41,364 nucleotides of DNA from Clostridia bacterium (GCA_017396895.1 JAFQKN010000189.1:1-41364), one strand, 5' to 3'. Numbered from the stretch's first letter, positions 15,965 to 25,240 are shown. Program-made: numbers and translations. The notes: generated by a model not told the origin, from the letters alone.

Positions 15965-17377
15965 TTATTTGTTTTGCAGATCCACGACCGTGTTCCAATG
16001 GTCGCGTTTGGGATTTACGAGTTCTTCGATCAGATCTTCGATCTGGCTTGTAATGCCGAGAATGCCGGCGATCTTATCTTTTTTGAACGGTATTTTTTTC
16101 AGGATCCGACCGGGCAGGGATGCAACATCCTTGGCGACGGTTTTTGCGGCATCGGGCATATTCTGAGCACTTTTACTGCCGTCAAACACACAAAGGAAAA
16201 TGGCAAGCACATAGTCAAGGAGTTTATCATTGCGGATCTCTTTAACAGCCTTTTTGCTGACGCCTTTGCCGAAGGTCAGTGCATTGACCGCTTTGGCGGC
16301 TTTGCCGACCGTGGTGTGCAGGAGTTTGTCTGCTCCAAAACGCACAACGGGATATATTTTCTTGATCGCCCCGATGCGAATACCGAGTGCACGCAGGCGT
16401 TCATCAGCCTGTTCGCAATCTGCAACGGCGGCGTTGAGTATGTTCATAAGAACGCCGAGTGTGTGATTTTTGATGTAATCGTTGTCTTTTTGTTCACCGT
16501 CGAAAGTGAACTCTTTTAATGTGTCCACCGTGACGGTTGCGGTTTTTCCGTCCGTGTCAAGATAATTGATCGCGGCGGGATGTCCGCAAAGACTGCCCAC
16601 GTTGATCTGTGTGATCGTATTGCCGTCGGGGGAGGTATGGGAGGAGGTGCGCTGCATGTGGGAATGTCCCACGAAGATCAGCCGCAATCCTGCATCTGCA
16701 AGACGGTTTGCACGGTATTCGTTTTTGCCGATCTTCTGCGTTTTGTTGACAATCGGCACCAGGTTTTCAAGCAACAGGTGGTGTTGTACGGCAAAAATGC
16801 CCGCACCGTCTGCGGCGGCTTTCTGTACCTGATCGCAGATCCATTGTAAGTGGTTATCGGAGTAACCCGAACAGCCCTCGCCGTCCTGATCGTCCTCGAG
16901 TGCCAGCAGGCGCAGTGTAGGGGAGAGTTCGTAACAATAGGAAGATTTATCCAGATGCGTACGGTATTCAGCGATGACTTGACCGTCACCGAACACGCGG
17001 TATGTTTCACGCAGGTCGCTCGGAGTGAAAACATCCGTCACGGGAATAACCTCATCGCCGCTGTAACTGCGCGCATGACCGTCACAGCACCAATCGTGCG
17101 TAGCGGTGGTCAAATACACGGGGATGCTTTGATTGAGATTCATCATTTTGTCGCAGATCTCACGGTGGGAAACGCTTTCGCCGTCATTGGAGATGTCGCC
17201 TGCAATGACAACTGTATCCACGGCCTCCTGTTTGAGACGTTCAAATGCGGCATCGATGATACTGCCCGTTTCTTTTAAGCATTTCTGGTCACTGCCCTCA
17301 CGCAGTGAGAAAGCCTTTCCTGTTGTTCCGAGTGTCGGAGAATAATGGTGCAGGTCTGCAAGTACCGCAATGCGCAT
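15965..17377 (-). CDS. Calcineurin-like metallophosphoesterase with C-terminal extension
   Basis: The product has 470 residues. The first ~290 form a metallophosphoesterase domain with Asp8 and His10 in LADLHHY, GDISNDG at 60-66, QHH at 198-200 and GHSH at 237-240. The third motif, usually GNHD/E, reads ATHDW at 92-96, so the metal-bridging Asn is Thr while the His is kept. The C-terminal ~180 residues are of unknown fold. The substrate is unknown; there is no signal peptide, so it is probably cytoplasmic. It leads a five-gene unit with glycerate kinase, hemolysin III-type, SDR and GH5 genes and has its own promoter about 55 bases upstream. Confidence 0.85.
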   Translation of the reverse strand: MRIAVLADLHHYSPTLGTTGKAFSLREGSDQKCLKETGSIIDAAFERLKQEAVDTVVIAGDISNDGESVSHREICDKMMNLNQSIPVYLTTATHDWCCDGHARSYSGDEVIPVTDVFTPSDLRETYRVFGDGQVIAEYRTHLDKSSYCYELSPTLRLLALEDDQDGEGCSGYSDNHLQWICDQVQKAAADGAGIFAVQHHLLLENLVPIVNKTQKIGKNEYRANRLADAGLRLIFVGHSHMQRTSSHTSPDGNTITQINVGSLCGHPAAINYLDTDGKTATVTVDTLKEFTFDGEQKDNDYIKNHTLGVLMNILNAAVADCEQADERLRALGIRIGAIKKIYPVVRFGADKLLHTTVGKAAKAVNALTFGKGVSKKAVKEIRNDKLLDYVLAIFLCVFDGSKSAQNMPDAAKTVAKDVASLPGRILKKIPFKKDKIAGILGITSQIEDLIEELVNPKRDHWNTVVDLQNK

Positions 17378-17429
17378 ACGTAAAAGCCCCCTTCAGACGA
17401 AATATGTCATTTCGACCGTATATATCTAC

Positions 17430-17459
17430 AGTATACCATACCTTTTAATAAAATGTAAA
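17430..17459 (-). promoter_or_regulatory. Promoter of the metallophosphoesterase operon
   Basis: Minus strand: -35 TTTACA (17454-17459), 18-base spacer, -10 TATACT (17430-17435). Confidence 0.6.
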
Positions 17460-17508
17460 GTCAAAAATAATACATTCAATACTTAAAAAAATACATTCGG
17501 AGCCAAAC

Positions 17509-17602
17509 GGAAAAAGAGTGACCGTCGTTGCTCGGTCACTCTTTTTCATACAGCAGTATTTAACTCCTTCAATTACAGGGTGCGGCTCATGACCGATACC
17601 CG
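17509..17602 (-). ncRNA. Candidate small RNA in a divergent intergenic region
   Basis: About 94 bases run from a good minus-strand promoter (17609-17637) to a strong terminator. The terminator stem is GAAAAAGAGTGACC with GGTCACTCTTTTTC, at 17509-17548. The 5' part folds as GGGT-at-CGG-loop-CCG-c-ACCC. A middle ATAC-TGCT-GTAT hairpin follows an AAGGAG. A 34-codon reading frame starts at 17546 but runs through the terminator, and its spacing from AAGGAG is about 14 bases, so a peptide is unlikely. I do not recognise a known RNA family. The rest of the 17378-17807 gap holds only the flanking promoters. Confidence 0.42.
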
Positions 17603-17608
17603 ACGTGT

Positions 17609-17637
17609 ATTTTATCAAAAGATTTTGCAAAATGCAA
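17609..17637 (-). promoter_or_regulatory. Promoter of the candidate small RNA
   Basis: Minus strand: -35 TTGCAT (17632-17637), 17-base spacer, -10 TAAAAT (17609-17614). It points into the 17509-17602 element rather than being close to any gene start. Confidence 0.55.
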
Positions 17638-17699
17638 CAAAGATACATCGGATGGCAATGACAAAAAAGTGGACTTTTTTATTTCATAAAAAGTTTTGC

Positions 17700-17728
17700 T
17701 TGAATGTAAAATAATGTTATAGTATAAT
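17700..17728 (+). promoter_or_regulatory. Promoter of the two-HTH regulator operon
   Basis: -35 TTGAAT (17700-17705), 17-base spacer, -10 TATAAT (17723-17728), about 80 bases before the gene start. Confidence 0.65.
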
Positions 17729-17807
17729 GAATTTCGTCAACATATTTTCAAAAAATGTTTCATCTTAATACAGCAGAGAGAAGAGAAAAAAGCAGGAGTG
17801 TGTGTTT

Positions 17808-19658
17808 GTGCTGATTCAACGCATAAAAATCGTAAAAAGAGAGTTGGGGTTTTCCAATTCGGAAATTGCACGAATCATGAATTGTTCGCCGTCGCACATC
17901 AGCAAACTTTGCAACGGGAAAAGTACTTTGCGTGAGGACGGACAGGCGGCAATGCAGTTTGTGAATGCAATTCTTGCCTATGTTCACGAACACGGGTTGC
18001 AGGCACGATTGGCGGAAATTTTTCAAAGCGAAAACGGAAAGACGCAGGCAGAACAATTGTTGCATTGGCTGTACGGCGAAGGAGATGTATTGGCCGCGGC
18101 CGATTATCCTGCGGTTACGGATGCAACCAAACGGGCGACCGTGCAGTTCGGCTACCGCTTTAACAGACTTATGGATGTTTTGCAATTGAGCAATGCCCGC
18201 TTGAGCCGATTGTTGAACGTGGATGCATCCCTCATCAGCCGTTTTCGGACGGGGAAACGATCACCGCACCGCAATGCGCAGTTTTCGGAATTGTTGTGCG
18301 GCATTTTATCCGATCGGATCGGCCAGACCAACAGTTTTGCCGCAGTGGCGGAATTGACGGGGATCGAAGAACGGGAATTGCGTGCATCTGCAGCACAAGC
18401 CCTGCACCGTTGGCTGTTTGATCGCACCGCATTGCACAGCAGTGCTACGCATACAATGGATTACATCAATATGTTTATCCCGCTGACGAAAAACGTAACG
18501 CGCGATGATCTGCAAAGTTTGCTTGAAAAGGTGGAGTCATCAAAAACTGACACCTACTGGGGTGTGGAAGGAATGCGCAATGCTGTTTTGCGGTTGCTTA
18601 CGGAAGCGGCATTGGAGGGGGACGGAGAGATCTATATGTATGCCGACCAGAGTATGCAGTGGCTTTTGGCAGATCCGGAGGTGTTGCAACTTTGGTATAA
18701 ATGCTGTGCGGTCTGCATCGGCAGAAACGTAACGATCATTGTGATCCATGACATCAACCGCCGTGTGGACGACATGGCAAATGCCATGCAGATCTGGGTT
18801 CCTTTGTATCTGACCGGCAAAGTCATGCCGTATTACTGTCCGCTGAATCGGGGCAGCCGTTTTTCGCATATGCTGTTTTTGCGACCGGGGGCAGGTGCTG
18901 TTTCGTCGGTTCACGTGCAAGGAGCCGAAAATAACAATTTTTACGACTATATACAGGATCCGAAAAAACTTTCCGCTTTGCTTACCGAATGCAAGGCGCT
19001 GGTTGCGCACAGTGAAAAACTCATCCATGTGTACGAACAGAACAATATGGCAAAATATTACGGCATTTTGGATCCGAAATTGGAAAATACGGCCGGCAGT
19101 GCCGCTTTGCTGAATGCGCCGTCCACGGTTACGATGCCTGACAGTTTGCTGTTTGGTATGTTGCAACGCAGTTCACTGTCAACGGAAGAACAGGAATTGA
19201 TATTGTCCGTGCGGTCTCACACGCGTAACAACATGAAAAACGGCCGGGTACTTGAATTGTTCCGCCTGCCGGCTCCGGAAACGGTCAATGAGGGGAAATT
19301 CGTTTTGTGTTTAGGCAGTTCTTTACGTGAGGGCGGTCCGAGTTATACGGTCGATGAATTCAGAGCGCATTTATCGGAGATCTTGCGTCTGATCCGCGAG
19401 GAGCCGAATTATCATTGCTGTCTGATCTCACAGACGCTTTTTGCCGGAATGCGTATGATCATTGCCGATGAATGTGCCGTACTGATCCGATTGCGCGATC
19501 CGTACGCGGCATTTGTTGTGGAAAACGAGTATTTTGTCAGGGCTTTTGCGGTACTGGTGCAGGACTATTACAAACAGCACAGTGTACCGAAAGAAAAATT
19601 GGAAGAGTGGATCGAAAAGTATCTTGAGTCTTTGACAAATTCACACCAATTACAATGA
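17808..19658 (+). CDS. Large protein with two helix-turn-helix regions, function unknown
   Basis: The product is about 616 residues. It has an N-terminal XRE-like helix-turn-helix (FSNSEIARIMNCSPSHISKL, about 15-34) and a second similar unit (LSNARLSRLLNVDASLISRF, about 126-145). The remaining ~450 residues have no motif I recognise; a sensor or effector-binding region is a guess. No membrane segments are evident. I chose the GTG at 17808, 9 bases after GGAG; the in-frame GTG at 17802 is only 3 bases from it. It is the first gene of a plus-strand trio with a TauE/SafE exporter 42 bases downstream and an unknown protein, so it may regulate export of a small anion. Confidence 0.75.
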   Translation: MLIQRIKIVKRELGFSNSEIARIMNCSPSHISKLCNGKSTLREDGQAAMQFVNAILAYVHEHGLQARLAEIFQSENGKTQAEQLLHWLYGEGDVLAAADYPAVTDATKRATVQFGYRFNRLMDVLQLSNARLSRLLNVDASLISRFRTGKRSPHRNAQFSELLCGILSDRIGQTNSFAAVAELTGIEERELRASAAQALHRWLFDRTALHSSATHTMDYINMFIPLTKNVTRDDLQSLLEKVESSKTDTYWGVEGMRNAVLRLLTEAALEGDGEIYMYADQSMQWLLADPEVLQLWYKCCAVCIGRNVTIIVIHDINRRVDDMANAMQIWVPLYLTGKVMPYYCPLNRGSRFSHMLFLRPGAGAVSSVHVQGAENNNFYDYIQDPKKLSALLTECKALVAHSEKLIHVYEQNNMAKYYGILDPKLENTAGSAALLNAPSTVTMPDSLLFGMLQRSSLSTEEQELILSVRSHTRNNMKNGRVLELFRLPAPETVNEGKFVLCLGSSLREGGPSYTVDEFRAHLSEILRLIREEPNYHCCLISQTLFAGMRMIIADECAVLIRLRDPYAAFVVENEYFVRAFAVLVQDYYKQHSVPKEKLEEWIEKYLESLTNSHQLQ

Positions 19659-19700
19659 CGGCGTTGTTTTGTTGTTTTTCAGCAAAACCGGAGGCAGAAT

Positions 19701-20486
19701 ATGTATTTGTTTATCTTGGTTTTTGTATCTTGTTGCATCGGTGCCGTATGCGGCTTCGGCGGCGGTGTGGTCATAAAGCCCGTGCTTGATCTTGTGCAGT
19801 ACGATTCAACGCAGACGGTTTATTTTCTGTCGGGTTGTACGGTGCTGAGCATGAGTCTTTACACGGTCGGTGTGTCGTTTTTTCGCAAAGAAAAAAGTGT
19901 AAAAACCGCTGTATCGACGCCGCTTGCGGTCGGTGCGATTGTAGGCGGAATGATCGGCAAAGAGATTTTTACATATCTTTTGCAAACTGCATCGCAGGCA
20001 GGCACGGTCAAAGCCGTACAAGCCGTGGTTCTGATCTTTTTGACAGCTTGCTGTCTGCTATATATCCTTTTCAAAAAGCATATCCGACCTTTGCACACCG
20101 AAAGCCTTTTGACCTCTTGCGGGATCGGGATCTTTCTCGGCACAGTGTCAGGCTTTTTGGGCATCGGCGGCGGTCAGTTCAATCTGATCGTGCTGTATTT
20201 CTTCTTCGGTATGAATACCAAAATTGCCGCAACAAACAGCCTGTATATTATTCTTTTGAGTAAGATCTCAAATTTGCTTTTGCAAATATTTACGCACAGT
20301 GTGCCCGCATTTGAAATATCATCCCTGCTCATCATGATCGCCGCGGGCATTCTCGGCGGCATCATCGGCAGGGCAGTGAACAGACGGGTGACGGACAAAG
20401 TTGTTGACGGATTGCTCGGCGGTGTTCTGTGTGCGGTCATCGTGATCTGTATTTTTAACGCGGTGACTGGTTTTTCGGGGAGGTAA
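19701..20486 (+). CDS. TauE/SafE (TSUP) family membrane exporter
   Basis: The product is 261 residues with about eight hydrophobic segments and the two-repeat layout of TSUP proteins. The first repeat contains CGFGGGVVIKPVLD near residue 18 and the second SGFLGIGGGQFNLIVLYFFFGM near 153, followed by AATNS. The family moves sulfite, sulfoacetate or similar anions; the substrate here is unknown. GGAGG is 6 bases before the ATG. The stop is two bases before the next gene, which implies tight co-expression with that unknown protein. Confidence 0.9.
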   Translation: MYLFILVFVSCCIGAVCGFGGGVVIKPVLDLVQYDSTQTVYFLSGCTVLSMSLYTVGVSFFRKEKSVKTAVSTPLAVGAIVGGMIGKEIFTYLLQTASQAGTVKAVQAVVLIFLTACCLLYILFKKHIRPLHTESLLTSCGIGIFLGTVSGFLGIGGGQFNLIVLYFFFGMNTKIAATNSLYIILLSKISNLLLQIFTHSVPAFEISSLLIMIAAGILGGIIGRAVNRRVTDKVVDGLLGGVLCAVIVICIFNAVTGFSGR

Positions 20487-20488
20487 AA

Positions 20489-21529
20489 ATGAAAATACCG
20501 AAACGCTTATTTTCGGGGTATCACGGCGGATGTCACTGTCAGGGCATTGCCGTGGACATGAAAAAAGGTTTTATTTATTATTCCTTTACAACCAAACTCA
20601 TTAAAGCCGATTTCAAAGGCAACATCATCGGCACTGTGGAAAATCTGACGGGACATTTGGGCTGTATTGATTTTCATGAATCGGACGGCAGAGTGTACGG
20701 CTCTCTTGAGTATAAAAACGATTGCATCGGAAAAGGCATTCACAGCGTGCTCGGTGTTGAACGGGAGAATGAAGAAGGGTTTTACTGTGCGATCTTTGAC
20801 GTTGACCGCATGAGCCGCATCGGCATGGATGCCGAACAAGACGGTATCATGAAAGCCGTTTATCTGCAGGATGTGGTGAATGATTATCTGTTTCCCGATC
20901 ACAAATACGGCTGTTCCGGTATTGACGGCACGGCATGGGGGCCTTTGTGCGGCAATGCGGATCAAAAAGAATATCTGCACATCGCCTACGGTATTTACGG
21001 GGATGTCAACCGCAAAGACAATGATTGCCAGGTGATATTGTGCTACGATGCCGAAAACTGGTGGGACACATACGCACGGCCCCTGTCGCAGACTGCACCG
21101 CATAAAAACGGTCCCGAAAAGCCTTTGCACAAATTCTTTTTACATACAGGCAACACCGAATGGGGCATTCAGAATCTGGAGTATGACCGTTGCAGCGGCG
21201 ATTACTATGCCGCTGTTTACAAGGGCAAAAAGCCGCAATATAAAAACTACGATCTGTTTGTCATTGACGGCCATTTTGCGCCCGTGTCAAAAACGCACCC
21301 CCAAAGCGGTGAACGGGTGGAGTTCCTGACGCTGAAAAAACAGAAAAACGGGGAGAACGGTTTGTTTTTTCCGTACGGCTCAACGGGTATGTTCGCCGTC
21401 GGTGACGGAAGATTTCTGTTTTCTCTGCCCGTCCGTCACAAAAAACACGGCCACGGGACAAAGGTGCTTTTGTTCAGACGAACTGAAGAACAGCATCGTC
21501 CTTTTCGTCACAAAGTATTTTATATATGA
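20489..21529 (+). CDS. Conserved-looking hypothetical protein, possibly beta-propeller
   Basis: The product is 346 residues with no family I can name. It is rich in short beta-like stretches alternating with Gly/Asp turns (GIAVDMKKGFIYYSF, CIDFHESDGRVYGSL, NLEYDRCSGDYYAAVY), which suggests a repeated-blade fold such as a beta-propeller; this is inference. A Cys/His cluster opens the protein (GYHGGCHCQG, 10-19). No signal peptide or membrane segment is seen. The ribosome site GGGGAGG sits at the end of the upstream exporter gene and only 2 bases separate the two, so they likely work together. A terminator follows. Confidence 0.8.
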   Translation: MKIPKRLFSGYHGGCHCQGIAVDMKKGFIYYSFTTKLIKADFKGNIIGTVENLTGHLGCIDFHESDGRVYGSLEYKNDCIGKGIHSVLGVERENEEGFYCAIFDVDRMSRIGMDAEQDGIMKAVYLQDVVNDYLFPDHKYGCSGIDGTAWGPLCGNADQKEYLHIAYGIYGDVNRKDNDCQVILCYDAENWWDTYARPLSQTAPHKNGPEKPLHKFFLHTGNTEWGIQNLEYDRCSGDYYAAVYKGKKPQYKNYDLFVIDGHFAPVSKTHPQSGERVEFLTLKKQKNGENGLFFPYGSTGMFAVGDGRFLFSLPVRHKKHGHGTKVLLFRRTEEQHRPFRHKVFYI

Positions 21530-21530
21530 A

Positions 21531-21574
21531 AAAAACAGAGTCGGATGTATGACGTTCCCGACTCTGTTTTTTTT
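21531..21574. terminator. Bidirectional terminator between convergent genes
   Basis: ACAGAGTCGG and CCGACTCTGT form a stem flanked by an A-run on the left and a T-run on the right. It can end both the plus-strand trio and the minus-strand mscL transcript. Confidence 0.85.
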
Positions 21575-21591
21575 GTTATGTTTGTAATTTT

Positions 21592-22077
21592 TTATTGCTT
21601 CTTCAGCAGGTCACGGATCTCTGCGAGCAGTTCTGCCTGTTTGAGGGTGCTTTCTTCGAGTGCATCCTGTCTTGCTTTCAGTGCGGCGGCTTCGGCTTCG
21701 GCCTTTGCGATCTTTTCGTGTTCAACGCGGTTTTTGATATTCATAATGATGCGCAGTACCACGAAAATGCAGAATGCGGTGATGAGGAAGTCGATCACGG
21801 TCTGTGCCCATGTACCCCAAAGAATGGCCACTTCTTCGGCAACGACGGCACCTGTTTCGTCAAGCTGTGCTTCTTTGATAACGGTCTTGATGCTGTCGAG
21901 ATTGCCTGTCTGCACGAACATGGCAACAAAGGGATTGATGATGTAATTGACAAGTCCCGTTACGATCTTGCCGAACGAGCCGCCGATGACCACACCGACT
22001 GCCATGTCGATGATGTTGCCTTTGGTGATGAATGCTTTGAAATCCTGCATAAAAGTGCTCTTTTTCTTGTCAGCCAT
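21592..22077 (-). CDS. mscL: Large-conductance mechanosensitive channel
   Basis: The product is 161 residues. MscL forms a homopentameric membrane pore that opens under hypo-osmotic tension. The first helix is typical: FKAFITKGNIIDMAVGVVIGGSFGKIV (about 13-39), with the N-terminal amphipathic segment before it. The second membrane segment is around 87-110 (TVIDFLITAFCIFVVLRIIM). The tail from ~112 is a charged Ala/Glu/Lys-rich helix, as expected for the cytoplasmic bundle, and makes the protein a little longer than average. GAGG lies 9 bases before the ATG. Its promoter sits in the short gap after the GH106-like gene. Confidence 0.96.
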   Translation of the reverse strand: MADKKKSTFMQDFKAFITKGNIIDMAVGVVIGGSFGKIVTGLVNYIINPFVAMFVQTGNLDSIKTVIKEAQLDETGAVVAEEVAILWGTWAQTVIDFLITAFCIFVVLRIIMNIKNRVEHEKIAKAEAEAAALKARQDALEESTLKQAELLAEIRDLLKKQ

Positions 22078-22118
22078 AATGATAACCTCACTTCTTGTTG
22101 ATTTTTGTCGATGTGAAC

Positions 22119-22148
22119 AGTATAGCAGATTCCGTTTGTGCTTGTAAA
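22119..22148 (-). promoter_or_regulatory. Promoter of mscL
   Basis: Minus strand: -35 TTTACA (22143-22148), 18-base spacer, -10 TATACT (22119-22124). It is between the GH106-like stop and mscL. Confidence 0.6.
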
Positions 22149-22156
22149 GATTTTTT

Positions 22157-25100
22157 TTACAGTTTGCGCAAAACAGGTCTTGTCAGAATGCCGACATCAC
22201 GCAGCACGTATTCATAACTCCATGTACATCCGCTTGTGCGCCATGCATCGGGACCGTGCCAGGAATGCATATTGTTGCTCAGGTGGACCGAGCCGAAACT
22301 GTTGTAACGGTTGCCGAACAGGGTGATATCGATGTTGTGTGTGCCTTCACCGAGGTCGTCGAGCACGAGTTTATACGGCGGATAAATGATGCGGCCGCAG
22401 TCTTTGCCGTCCACACTGACTCTGATGAGCGTGCCGGTATAACGGGTGGTCTCAAGGGTGAATGCATTGCCTTCCGCCTGCAGGTGATAGGTCACGTTGC
22501 CGCCGTAGAAGGGCAGGTTTTGGTTTTTCAGTGCATCGAAATACAGTTTTTCGGGCAGCGTGGTGACGGTCTTTTCCGTGCCGACCGCGTGTACGCCGAA
22601 ATTGCCGAGAATGTAGCACCATTCCGTGTTGGTGGTCTCACCGATGGGCCATGTGACCGTCAGGATATTTTTGCCTTTTTGAATGGTGGGCAGGCAGACG
22701 GTCTTGATGGCCTTGTCCACGTACCAACCCGTGACCGTATTGGCAACGGCAGTACCGTTGAATGTGATCTGTGCTTTTTTGGCATCTTCGAGAGCAAGAA
22801 GTGCACCCTCGTACTCAATTTCGCTGTTGACGGTGAAACGAAGGGTGATGCTGTGCGTGAGTTCTTCTTTTTCAAGTACCCACGGCTGTGCAACACCGCC
22901 GCCGCGTTCTTTGAAGCCGAGTTCTTTACGTACAATGTTGTCAAGACGCAGAATTTCTTCTTCCGCTCTGAATTCGCCGCCGTCAAATGTAAATTCCGCC
23001 ATATCAAGCAGCAACACGTTCTGTTCGGACAGGGAATAGGGGACGCTTGCGGGCAGGGCGACAAGTGTGCCTGCGGGTAAAACTTTCTTTTGTACAGCGG
23101 CCTTTGCTTTGCCCGGGATCAGTTTCAAAAGCAGGCTGTCGTAGTCAAACAGCGTTTTGTGAATGACGGTCATTTCGTTTTTGTATTCGCAATCGATTGC
23201 ATATTGTTCACCGTTGAGCGTGTTGTAGACCACGGGGGTCCATTCCCCGCGCAATTGAATCTGCAGGTCATGTTTGCGGCAGACGCTCTTGTTGTACGGC
23301 TCACAGCAACGGCTGATAAACAACCAGTTGCAATCGGTATCTTCACGAAGTTGATAAATGAAGCCTTCCGCCAAAGAGCCGTCCTCGTCACGGATGGCAA
23401 GGGTGCGGTTTTCGTCGAGTGCTGTCAGCAGGGATGCTCTGTCGTACGTAATGCAAACGGAATCCGCGAACAATGCCTTGCCGCGTTCGCTCGGAATGCC
23501 GTTTTCGAGAGTGGGGGCACTGCCCATGAAAATGAGTTTGCCGCCTGCTTTGCGGAAATCTTCCAGACGTTCAAGCGTTGTGCTTCTCAGTGTTTCGCAA
23601 TCGGGAACGATGATCGCATCGTACGCCATTTTGCCGACTTGCAGGGGATTGCCTGCGGTCCGGCAGAGGGTGGGGAACAGGGATTCACTGATAAAGTTGA
23701 AGTCGATGCTGCCTTTGAGCAACCATTCGGTGACTTCTCTGAATTTTTTATCCATGTTGTCACGCAGCAATGCGGTCTTGTCGTTCGGGCCCCAATGCAG
23801 CCAGAAACTCTCAACGGGATGAATGACGCCGACTTTTACAACGGGTTTGCCTCTTGTCATCGCGGTGTTGACGCGTGCAAAATGGTCTTCGATCGCGCTG
23901 TATTCTTTCCACCACGGAGATTGATAATGAATGGATGCGGGATAGTCGCGCTTGGCTTCACCGCCCATGGCATACCATGAAAGATGCGGTACGCGGATGG
24001 TAACGCCGAGACAGGCCTGCCAGTCACCGTGCAGTTTGTAGCCGCGGAAATCGTAGTCCCATCCCGTTACGCCGTACAGTTCGCTGAGCATGCCTTCTCT
24101 GCCGAACTGATGTACGGCAGACTGTGTCTGCTTGGCGGTTGTGAATTCAAAACTTGCACACAGCATATCAATACCGGGCAGATCAAAGCCTCTGTAAGAA
24201 CGCATGGCTTCGCCCAACGCGGCGGTCTGGCTGTGCAAAGTGGGTTCTTCCATCATGTGGCCGGTCAGCGCAATGCCGTTTTTACGGCACCAATTGCCGC
24301 ACACATCCGCAAAAGCAGAAGCAAAACGTTCGGCAATATGATCATGGTAATGATAACGCACAACGGACACCTTGCCGTCGGGCAATTCCCAGAACAGTTC
24401 GGGTAAAGATGCCAAAAGATCTTCGCCGTACTGCTCTTTGTAGGTTTCATTCAGGTCGTCCGTCCACGGCATGAAAATATCGTCGGTATCGGTGGAGTTG
24501 TCAAGCACCTGCTTGCGTGTGAACTGCGGTTCGTCCGTAAAGATAGAGGGGATCGTTTCACCGAAATGCTCGCCCACGGTCTGCTTGTAGCGTTCATGGG
24601 TGACATCCACAAAACGCTGTACGGCTTTGGGATTGAGCGTGTCAAGATAGGTCTGGTTGTTGTACCACGGAGACGGTGCGTGGATCTTGAGATAGGCATA
24701 CCACTTGGTGCCCTTGGCTTCGTCATTTTCACCGATCTGCCTGTAAGAACGCAGAAAACCGTTTTCGTCCAACTCGATGTCGTAGCAGGCGATCAGATTG
24801 CCTTTGCCGTCGCGACTGCCTTCGGAACGGGAATCCATGAACTTTGAATCCTCGGAGACGGTTTCACACGGAACGGTCGTCATCAGCAGGCAACGTGCGC
24901 GGTACTGTTCGTCTTTGGTCACCAGTCCGCCTGCCGCACCCGACGGCCAACGGTCTTCGTCATAAAGCCATGCGATCATGTCTTCGGATTTTGCCTTTTC
25001 CGTGCAGGTCTTGATAAGAGACATAAATTCGTCCGACAGGTAATTTGTGGACATACCCGTACGCACGTGCATATGGAAACCGCCCAGACCCATTTTCTTG

Positions 25101-25240
25101 AATATTTCGATCTGACGGCAGAGTTCTTCCGCTTGCAGATCGCTGTTCCATGCCCAGAACGGCGTTCCGCGGTATTCGGATGTGGGGTTTTTGAATAATG
25201 CATCGCTTAAAGATGGGGATGTATTTTTCTTGTAAAGCAT
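22157..25240 (-). CDS. Large glycoside hydrolase, GH106-like
   Basis: The product is 1,027 residues. The N-terminus reads GTPFWAWNSDLQAEELCRQI and then GLGGFHMHVRTGM (about 24-63), the signature of a large clostridial hydrolase group related to GH106 alpha-L-rhamnosidases. AWLYDEDRWPSG (about 90-101) is a likely substrate or metal region. The C-terminal ~200 residues look like a beta-sandwich (ITLRFTVNSEIEYEGALLAL onward). There is no signal peptide, so it acts inside the cell. Catalytic residues cannot be assigned with confidence. AGGAGGAG is 4-6 bases before the ATG. It follows argD by 48 bases with no clear promoter, so it may be read from the arg operon. Confidence 0.8.
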   Translation of the reverse strand: MLYKKNTSPSLSDALFKNPTSEYRGTPFWAWNSDLQAEELCRQIEIFKKMGLGGFHMHVRTGMSTNYLSDEFMSLIKTCTEKAKSEDMIAWLYDEDRWPSGAAGGLVTKDEQYRARCLLMTTVPCETVSEDSKFMDSRSEGSRDGKGNLIACYDIELDENGFLRSYRQIGENDEAKGTKWYAYLKIHAPSPWYNNQTYLDTLNPKAVQRFVDVTHERYKQTVGEHFGETIPSIFTDEPQFTRKQVLDNSTDTDDIFMPWTDDLNETYKEQYGEDLLASLPELFWELPDGKVSVVRYHYHDHIAERFASAFADVCGNWCRKNGIALTGHMMEEPTLHSQTAALGEAMRSYRGFDLPGIDMLCASFEFTTAKQTQSAVHQFGREGMLSELYGVTGWDYDFRGYKLHGDWQACLGVTIRVPHLSWYAMGGEAKRDYPASIHYQSPWWKEYSAIEDHFARVNTAMTRGKPVVKVGVIHPVESFWLHWGPNDKTALLRDNMDKKFREVTEWLLKGSIDFNFISESLFPTLCRTAGNPLQVGKMAYDAIIVPDCETLRSTTLERLEDFRKAGGKLIFMGSAPTLENGIPSERGKALFADSVCITYDRASLLTALDENRTLAIRDEDGSLAEGFIYQLREDTDCNWLFISRCCEPYNKSVCRKHDLQIQLRGEWTPVVYNTLNGEQYAIDCEYKNEMTVIHKTLFDYDSLLLKLIPGKAKAAVQKKVLPAGTLVALPASVPYSLSEQNVLLLDMAEFTFDGGEFRAEEEILRLDNIVRKELGFKERGGGVAQPWVLEKEELTHSITLRFTVNSEIEYEGALLALEDAKKAQITFNGTAVANTVTGWYVDKAIKTVCLPTIQKGKNILTVTWPIGETTNTEWCYILGNFGVHAVGTEKTVTTLPEKLYFDALKNQNLPFYGGNVTYHLQAEGNAFTLETTRYTGTLIRVSVDGKDCGRIIYPPYKLVLDDLGEGTHNIDITLFGNRYNSFGSVHLSNNMHSWHGPDAWRTSGCTWSYEYVLRDVGILTRPVLRKL

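Noticed and set aside
17445-17546. A 34-codon frame reading through the small-RNA terminator
   Set aside because: Spacing from AAGGAG is about 14 bases and the frame is built from the terminator stem and AT-rich DNA; an RNA is the simpler reading.
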